Assembly: GCA_030765605.1 (NCBI GenBank)
Contig: JAVCCG010000148.1
Coordinates: 1-37,331 of the forward strand
Origin: Candidatus Alcyoniella australis
GTDB lineage: Bacteria; Lernaellota; Lernaellaia; JAVCCG01; Alcyoniellaceae
DNA length: 37,331 nt
Reading direction: 5' to 3'
The position numbers were made by a program, and so were the translations under genes. Of this stretch, positions 32,103 to 37,331 are shown piece after piece (the stretch's first letter is position 1; the number at the start of each line of letters is the position of its first letter). Below the pieces are notes generated by a model. It did not search any database, had not been told where the DNA came from, and was given only the letters and a program-made list of their open reading frames with translations.

Positions 32103-32471
32103 CTAGAAGCCGTAGTTCATGCCGCCCATCATTACCTGCACGATGCCGCCGACGATCGAGAGCAGGATTCCCAGGCTGCCCAGGATGATGCCGGCGATGG
32201 CCAGGCCTTTGCCTCCGACGTTCTGCGGATCGGCATTGGCCTTTTTCAGGCCGATGATCCCCAGGACCAGCGCCGGAATGCCGGTCAGGCAGCCGCCGCA
32301 GAACAGGATGCCCAAGATCAATGCGGCGATCGACACGCCCGGAGTCTTGGGTCCGTCAGCCATGGCCATCGCCTGCGGCGGCAGCGGTGGAGGCGGAGGC
32401 GGCGGAGGCGGGGGAGGGGGCGGCGCTGCGAACGTGGGTTGTTCTGTTCCGGGATCTTGCGGTTCACTCAT
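32103..32471 (-). CDS. DUF4190 membrane protein with 13-proline run
   Basis: The 122-aa protein has a soluble N-terminus containing 13 consecutive prolines (residues 17-29, then L-P-P). A DUF4190 domain with two membrane helices follows: G-V-S-I-A-A-L-I-L-G, I-P-A-L-V-L-G-I-I-G-L-K-K-A-N-A-D-P, G-K-G-L-A-I-A-G-I-I-L-G. It ends Met/Gly-rich. ATG 32471 is fixed by GGAGG 6 nt upstream; the much longer open frame upstream is antisense to the next gene. It is nearly identical over the DUF4190 core to the gene at 31422-31991. The proline run would need EF-P for efficient translation. Function unknown. Confidence 0.85.
   Translation of the reverse strand: MSEPQDPGTEQPTFAAPPPPPPPPPPPPPLPPQAMAMADGPKTPGVSIAALILGILFCGGCLTGIPALVLGIIGLKKANADPQNVGGKGLAIAGIILGSLGILLSIVGGIVQVMMGGMNYGF
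32187..32346. repeat. Direct repeat copy B (DUF4190 core)
   Basis: This is the partner of copy A at 31761-31925. It encodes the DUF4190 core of the poly-proline protein. Similarity at silent positions points to a fairly recent duplication or gene conversion, and the repeat could recombine to delete the terminator and promoter between the copies. Confidence 0.75.
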
Positions 32472-32590
32472 CTGCGACCTCCAGATTAATAATATTCCCT
32501 GATCGGCAATGCAGTTTATTTGGCTCTGTTGCTTGGTAGTTCCAATCCTAGCCCAAACCCGCGCGTCTGAACAAGCCTGTATCGCCGATC

Positions 32591-32618
32591 TTGACACGCG
32601 GGGAGTCTGTGCCATCCT
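32591..32618 (+). promoter_or_regulatory. Candidate promoter for the GT39-like gene
   Basis: A perfect TTGACA (32591-32596) is followed after 16 bp by CATCCT (32613-32618), which keeps the A and final T of a -10 box. It lies 55 bp before the GTG start in the 201-bp divergent gap 32472-32672. The AT-rich part near 32484-32520 of the same gap may hold a minus-strand promoter. The -10 match is weak. Confidence 0.35.
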
Positions 32619-32672
32619 TGCACCGATGAAAATCGGGAGCGAGCTACAGGTGTCAGGCGAGGAACGGCGATA

Positions 32673-34547
32673 GTGTCCGCTCCGCTTTCCGACGCGCAGC
32701 CCGACGCGGGCGCGAAGCGGCGCCGGGCGCAGATCCTGCTGGCGTTGATCGCGGCTCTGGGCTTGGCTTTGCGCCTCTACCAGCTCACGCGCCTGAGCTT
32801 CTGGTCCGACGAGTGTCTGACCCTGGCGGTCACTGCCATGGATCCGGGTCGCATCCTGCGGATCATTCTCTACACCGACGTCCATCCGCCGGCGCATTAC
32901 TACATAATTGCGCTGTGGCAGCGCATCTCGAACGATGAGGCGTTCATCCGCCTGCTGCCGGTGCTGCTGGGCACGGCCACGATTCCGCTGATCTACCTGG
33001 TGGGCTCGCGGCTGATCAATCGCAGCGTGGGACTGTGGGCCGCGCTGCTGCTGGCGATCAGCCCGCTGCACGTGGTGCAAAGTCAGCAGATCCGCTACCC
33101 GACCCTGCTGACCATGCTCGGGATGGCGATGGTCTACCTGGTGCTGCTGGCCATGGAGCGCGAGCGCAAGGGCTACGCCCTGGCCGCCGGGCTGGTCGGC
33201 GCGCTGATGCTCTACACCAACTATTTCTCGCTGGGGATCATCGGCGCTCTGGGCCTGGTGGCGCTGGTCCAGGTATTGGTTCGGCGCGAGGAACGTTGGC
33301 AGGGGCTGGTCGGGCCGCTGCTGGTGATGCTGGTCGGACTTTTCGCTGCCGCGGTCCCCTACCTGCTGTTCATTTTGGGGTGGAAGGTCTGGCCCGGGCT
33401 GCTGCTGCTGCTGCTGCTCCCTGTGCTGCTGGGAGTGGTGCGTTGGCCCGCGTCCTGGTCGCGGCCGCTGATGGCGCCGTGCATCGCCCTGGCGCTGTTT
33501 CTGCCCTGGGTGCCGATCATGCTGCTGATGATGACCCGCACGGTGAGCAACTATCATTACCCGCTGAGTAGGGCGCTGTTTCACACGGCCCTGGCGTTCA
33601 GCTTCTCCACCGGGATTTACGGCATGCCGCGTGGCGACGCCAACACCGAGGTGCTGCAATTTTTAGGGCTGATCGATCGCGGCTGGCTGATCGCGTTGAT
33701 GCTCGCACCGTTCGCCCTACTGCTGATCGCCGGACTGATCTCGCGCTACGGCGAACGCAAACGCAGGCTGGTGCTCTATGCGCTGCTGTTCGTCTCCACG
33801 GGCTTCAGCCTGTTCGTCTGCTCGCGCACCCGGCTCTACCAGCCCAAGTATGTGATGCCCAGCCTGCCGCTGCTGCTGATCGTGCTCGGCGCGGGGCTGT
33901 ACAACATCGGCCGTTGGCGCCGCTCGTTGGCCGTGGTGCTGGTGCTGATCGTTGCGCTGCTTGGCGCTCGGTCGCTGACGCGTTACTACAGTCGGCCGCT
34001 TTATAACCAGGAGCACTACCGCGAGATCGGGCGCTACCTGGCGCAGCACGCCCGCAACTCCGACGCGCTGCTGTTCTATCACTGGATTTCGCAGCAGTGC
34101 ACCTGCTACTACATGCAGCGCGAGCTGCCCGGCGTGTTCATCGTGCCCACGGTGCAACAGATGCTCAACTTTAACGCCGGACGCGATCGCGCGCGCGCGG
34201 GAATGATGCTTGAGGCCGACCAGAACGCGAATCTGGCGGTTGCGTTGCGCGCGGCGCGCCTACGCGCGTCGGGCGATCTCGACCAACGCCGGGCAATGCT
34301 GATTCAGGGCGATATAATGTCGTACGGGGCTACGGCAAGCATGCTCAAGACCCTGCCGCGCGACTACGAGCGGCTGTGGGTGCTTTCGACATACGCGGAA
34401 AAGCGCGACCCCACGGGCTTTACGCAACAGCTGGTGCGCACGCTCTACGCGCGGCTCTCGGCGGCGGGCGTCTCGCGTTGGGCCGGAGAGAGCCTGGCGC
34501 TGTTCGATTTGCACCAGCCGCCACTCGCGGACGAGGTTGATAATTGA
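32673..34547 (+). CDS. GT39-family membrane glycosyltransferase
   Basis: The 624-aa polytopic protein has about ten hydrophobic segments. Its first loop carries F-W-S-D-E (43-47), the acidic catalytic site of GT39/PMT-like enzymes. It is followed by H-P-P-A-H-Y-Y (71-77), also typical of the family. A soluble C-terminal domain spans about 440-624. The GTG start is preceded by GCGAGGA. It probably transfers a sugar from a polyprenyl-phosphate donor in the periplasm. It differs clearly from the GT39-like protein at 27297-29087 and stands outside the polysaccharide operon, next to housekeeping genes. Confidence 0.87.
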   Translation: MSAPLSDAQPDAGAKRRRAQILLALIAALGLALRLYQLTRLSFWSDECLTLAVTAMDPGRILRIILYTDVHPPAHYYIIALWQRISNDEAFIRLLPVLLGTATIPLIYLVGSRLINRSVGLWAALLLAISPLHVVQSQQIRYPTLLTMLGMAMVYLVLLAMERERKGYALAAGLVGALMLYTNYFSLGIIGALGLVALVQVLVRREERWQGLVGPLLVMLVGLFAAAVPYLLFILGWKVWPGLLLLLLLPVLLGVVRWPASWSRPLMAPCIALALFLPWVPIMLLMMTRTVSNYHYPLSRALFHTALAFSFSTGIYGMPRGDANTEVLQFLGLIDRGWLIALMLAPFALLLIAGLISRYGERKRRLVLYALLFVSTGFSLFVCSRTRLYQPKYVMPSLPLLLIVLGAGLYNIGRWRRSLAVVLVLIVALLGARSLTRYYSRPLYNQEHYREIGRYLAQHARNSDALLFYHWISQQCTCYYMQRELPGVFIVPTVQQMLNFNAGRDRARAGMMLEADQNANLAVALRAARLRASGDLDQRRAMLIQGDIMSYGATASMLKTLPRDYERLWVLSTYAEKRDPTGFTQQLVRTLYARLSAAGVSRWAGESLALFDLHQPPLADEVDN

Positions 34548-34577
34548 TCGCCCTGCGCAGCCTGTGGTAAAGATCTG

Positions 34578-35441
34578 ATGATGATTGACGAAGTTGGAAT
34601 TTTCGTAAAGCGCAAAGATCCGGCGGCCGCTGACGTGGCCTGCGATCTGGTACGTTGGCTCAACGCCCGCGACGTGCAGGTGTTTCTCGAGCCCGACAGC
34701 GCCTGTTGCGCGCCTAGCACTCGACAGTGCGTCAAGGGGCGGATTTTCAACCGCTCCAAGCTGCTGATCGTGCTCGGCGGCGACGGCACGATGATCGCCG
34801 CGGTACGCGCTCTGTCCGGACGCCAGGTCCCGGTGATGGGCGTGAACATGGGGCACCTGGGCTTTCTGACCGAGATCACCCTCGAGGAGATGTACCCGGC
34901 GGTGGAGCAGGCGCTGCAAGGCCGACTGCGCGTCGAGAACCGGATGACGCTGCAGGCCACGCATATTTCCAAAGCCAAAGGGCGCCGTCGCACGCGGCAC
35001 GTGCTCAACGACGTGGTGATCAATAAAAGCGCGATCGCCCGCATGCTGGACCTCGACGTATCGCTCGACGGCGGCAAGCTGGCGCTGATCAAGGCCGACG
35101 GTATGGTCGCCGCGACTCCCACCGGCTCGACCGCCTACGCGATGAGCGCCGGCGGTCCGATCGTGCACACCGGCGTGCGCTCGATTCTGATCGCGCCGAT
35201 TTGTCCGCATACGCTCAATCTGCGCCCGGTAGTGCTCTCGGATACTGCGCAGATCAGGGTCGACCTGATTACCGAGCGGGCCGATGCCTACATCACCTTC
35301 GACGGCCAGGAGGGTTGGAGCGTCGATCCGGGAGATCGAATCCACATCCGTCGCGGTCGCTACGAGGTGCCGATCATCCAATCCCCGAGCAAGAGCACTT
35401 TCGACATCATGCGCAGCAAGCTGCACTGGGGAGAGCGGTAG
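34578..35441 (+). CDS. nadK: NAD kinase
   Basis: The 287-aa protein has the family motifs in order: L-G-G-D-G-T-M (66-72), N-M-G-H-L-G-F-L-T-E (90-99), L-N-D-V-V-I (143-148) and T-P-T-G-S-T-A-Y (180-187). It also has F-D-G-Q-E near the C-terminus. It phosphorylates NAD to NADP with ATP or polyphosphate in the cytoplasm. Length is normal. Two adjacent ATGs (34578, 34581) are possible. nadK followed by recN is a common bacterial gene order. Confidence 0.95.
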   Translation: MMIDEVGIFVKRKDPAAADVACDLVRWLNARDVQVFLEPDSACCAPSTRQCVKGRIFNRSKLLIVLGGDGTMIAAVRALSGRQVPVMGVNMGHLGFLTEITLEEMYPAVEQALQGRLRVENRMTLQATHISKAKGRRRTRHVLNDVVINKSAIARMLDLDVSLDGGKLALIKADGMVAATPTGSTAYAMSAGGPIVHTGVRSILIAPICPHTLNLRPVVLSDTAQIRVDLITERADAYITFDGQEGWSVDPGDRIHIRRGRYEVPIIQSPSKSTFDIMRSKLHWGER

Positions 35442-35448
35442 GCGCGCA

Positions 35449-37152
35449 ATGATCCGCTCGCTGGTGATCCAGAACGTGGCGATCATCGAACGACTCGAGT
35501 TCGATCTGGGCCCGGGACTGACCGTGCTCACCGGCGAGACCGGCGCGGGCAAGTCGATCATCATCGGCTCGCTGAACCTGCTGCTGGGCGCGCGCAGCTC
35601 CAGCGACCTGATCCGCACCGGCGCGGACGAGGCGGTGGTCGAGGCCGAGATCGACGGCCCGGTTCTCGACGGGCTCTCCGAGCTGCTCGAAACGGCGGGG
35701 ATCGAGCTCGATGGGCCGCTGCTGATCCGCAGACACCTGAGCTCCAACGGCCGCAGCAAGGCAGTGGTCAACGGCCGTGCGGTTCCGCTGTCGCTGCTGC
35801 GACAGCTGGGCAGCCGAATGGCGGCGATCTACGGTCAGCACGAGCACCAGACCCTGCTCGACGAATCGCGGCACCTGGGGTTGCTCGACGAGTACGGCGG
35901 CCTGGGTCCCAAACTCAAGCTGACGGCCCGCGAGTTCGCCCAGGTACGACAGCTGCGTTCGCAGCTTGACGAGCTTACGCGTCGCGCGACAGAGGCCGGC
36001 GCGCGCGAGGACTATCTGCGGTTTCTGGTAACCGAGCTCGAGGCGGCGAACCTATCCGTTGACGAGGAGCAACAGCTCGACGTCCAGCGCAAGGTGTTGG
36101 CAAACGCCGTACGGCTGATCCAGGCCGCGGATCAGGCTCAAGCCGAACTGGTCGGCGACCAGGGGGGCGCGCAGGACGCGTTGGCGCGGGCCGCCAAGGC
36201 GTTGGACGAGGCGGCGCGACTCGATCCTCGGGCCGAACAGCTCGCCGGGCAGCTCCACGACGCCCTGCTGCAGGTGGAGGAGGCCGCGCGCGCGGTGGGT
36301 GATTACGGCTCGGGCCTGTCGCAAGATCCCGATCAGCTGGAGTTGGTCGAGGCGCGTCTCGAGGCGCTCAGCGCGCTTAAGCGCAAGCACCGCACCGACG
36401 TGCCGGGGCTGATCGAACTGCTCGGGCGCTCGCGCGACGAGCTGGAGTCGGTTGTGAACCTCGACTCGCGCCTGACAAAAATGCGCCACGAGCTGGAACA
36501 GGCTCACGGGCGGCTGCGCCAAGCGGCCGACGAGCTCAGCGCGGCGCGCAGGCAGGCGGCTGCCAAGCTGGGCAAGCTGGTCGAGGCCGAGCTGGCCCAG
36601 CTTTCGATGCCCAAGTCGCGCTTCGTGGTCCAAGTGGAGCAGCGGCCCGGCGGAGCGGGAGGCCCGGGCGACCTCGGGGACGTAAGCGTCGACGCGAGCG
36701 GCGCGGACCAGGTGGCGTTCAACATTTCGCCCAACCCCGGCGAGGAGCCGCGCCCTCTGGCGCGCATTGCCAGCGGCGGCGAGCTGTCGCGGATCATGCT
36801 CGGGCTCAAGCGGATTCTGCAGCGCGCCGAGCCGGTCGACACCATGATCTTTGACGAGGTGGACAGCGGCATCGGCGGCCAGACCGCAGCGGTGGTCGGG
36901 GCCAAACTGGCGCAGGTGGCGGTCGATCACCAGGTGATCGTGATTACCCATTTGCCGCAGATCGCCAGCTATGGCCAAACGCACTTTGCCGTGCGCAAGC
37001 GCGTGCACCAGGGTCGCACAACGACACTGCTCAGTCGCCTGGACCCATCGCAACGGATCGAGGAGATCGCGCGACTGATCGGCGGCGAGCCGATCCACGA
37101 TAGTTCGCGGGCCGCGGCGCAGGAGTTGCTCAGCGCCAGGGGCGGCCGATGA
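35449..37152 (+). CDS. recN: DNA repair ATPase RecN
   Basis: ATG 35449 puts the SMC-like N-terminus M-I-R-S-L-V-I-Q-N-V-A-I-I at the start, 7 bp after nadK; upstream in-frame codons overlap nadK. The 567-aa protein has Walker A G-E-T-G-A-G-K-S (29-36) and a long helical coiled-coil arm (about 160-390). ABC signature A-S-G-G-E-L-S-R (441-448) and Walker B F-D-E-V-D-S-G-I-G-G (468-477) follow. RecN bridges DNA ends in double-strand break repair with RecA. Size fits the family. Confidence 0.95.
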   Translation: MIRSLVIQNVAIIERLEFDLGPGLTVLTGETGAGKSIIIGSLNLLLGARSSSDLIRTGADEAVVEAEIDGPVLDGLSELLETAGIELDGPLLIRRHLSSNGRSKAVVNGRAVPLSLLRQLGSRMAAIYGQHEHQTLLDESRHLGLLDEYGGLGPKLKLTAREFAQVRQLRSQLDELTRRATEAGAREDYLRFLVTELEAANLSVDEEQQLDVQRKVLANAVRLIQAADQAQAELVGDQGGAQDALARAAKALDEAARLDPRAEQLAGQLHDALLQVEEAARAVGDYGSGLSQDPDQLELVEARLEALSALKRKHRTDVPGLIELLGRSRDELESVVNLDSRLTKMRHELEQAHGRLRQAADELSAARRQAAAKLGKLVEAELAQLSMPKSRFVVQVEQRPGGAGGPGDLGDVSVDASGADQVAFNISPNPGEEPRPLARIASGGELSRIMLGLKRILQRAEPVDTMIFDEVDSGIGGQTAAVVGAKLAQVAVDHQVIVITHLPQIASYGQTHFAVRKRVHQGRTTTLLSRLDPSQRIEEIARLIGGEPIHDSSRAAAQELLSARGGR

Positions 37153-37162
37153 ACATCAATTG

Positions 37163-37331
37163 ATGAGCGGCCGCGGGCTGGGACGCGAGGCGCGCATGGC
37201 GCGAATCGTGCTCACGGCCGCCGGATGTTTGCTGCTGCTGTGCGCGCTGGTCTACGGCCCGACTCTGCTCGGAATGTTGAGTGCGGATCTGCCGGGCAAA
37301 GCGCGCCAGGGAGCGCTGGCCGACAGCCGAC
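37163..37331 (+). CDS. Membrane or secreted protein, 3' end truncated by window
   Basis: A frame opens at ATG 37163, 10 bp after recN, and stays open to the window end (56 codons). An Arg-rich start is followed by a hydrophobic segment (residues about 16-36), so the product is membrane-anchored or secreted. A second in-frame ATG at 37196 is an alternative start. No domain is visible in what remains. Confidence 0.6.
   Translation, partial: MSGRGLGREARMARIVLTAAGCLLLLCALVYGPTLLGMLSADLPGKARQGALADSR

Noticed and set aside
32472-33659. Upstream extension of the poly-proline gene (minus)
   Set aside because: This frame is antisense to the GT39-like gene. The ATG at 32471 has an ideal ribosome site, so translation starts there.

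Overview
The window is a dense, GC-rich bacterial segment. There are almost no gaps, start and stop codons often overlap (ATGA, GTGA, TGATG), and several genes start with TTG or GTG. Lipobox and signal-peptide proteins, an outer-membrane beta-barrel ending in Phe, and a polysaccharide export protein show a Gram-negative cell envelope. The TolQ/TolR motor with an FHA-like/TonB-like transducer resembles Myxococcota and other former Deltaproteobacteria or related deep lineages. No rRNA or marker gene in the window settles the taxonomy. I see no tRNA, rRNA, insertion sequence, prophage gene or CRISPR array.

Region 1 (1-7931, plus) looks like an envelope energy-transduction operon. It holds a 5'-truncated TPR protein, a TPR lipoprotein, a small secreted protein and a 288-bp structured gap. 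These are followed by an ExbB/TolQ channel, two ExbD/TolR proteins and a 457-aa FHA-like/TM/TonB-like transducer, then a secreted coiled-coil protein. The layout resembles the Agl/Glt (AgmX/PglI-type) gliding-motor gene sets of myxobacteria. The first ExbD has Asn where the proton-relay Asp is expected, while the second keeps Asp.

Region 2 (7990-29087, plus) is a Wzx/Wzy-type exopolysaccharide locus running on from region 1 with only a 58-bp gap. It encodes an outer-membrane barrel, a short OPX export protein, a Wzc-like co-polymerase/tyrosine kinase with a nine-Tyr cluster and a nucleotide-sugar epimerase. It also has two O-antigen-polymerase/ligase-type proteins, an anchored protein with a jelly-roll-like domain, a GT2-GT4 fusion, a GT4-GT4 fusion and two divergent GT4-like enzymes. 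A Wzx flippase, a double methyltransferase and a GT39/ArnT-like enzyme complete it. The products would build repeat units on a lipid carrier, flip them, polymerise them and export them through OPX plus barrel. No initiating phosphoglycosyltransferase is visible.

Region 3 (29092-32471, minus) meets region 2 convergently with 4 bp between stop codons. It carries five small DUF4190-like membrane proteins and a membrane-anchored M19 dipeptidase. One of the small proteins is fused to a pilin-like domain, one has an N-terminal zinc ribbon and apparently a CTG start, and one has a 13-proline run. Two of them share nearly identical DNA, pointing to recent duplication. This cassette is the least explained part of the window.

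Region 4 (32673-37331, plus) has a second GT39-like membrane glycosyltransferase, NAD kinase (nadK), the DNA-repair ATPase recN, and the start of a membrane or secreted protein cut by the window end.
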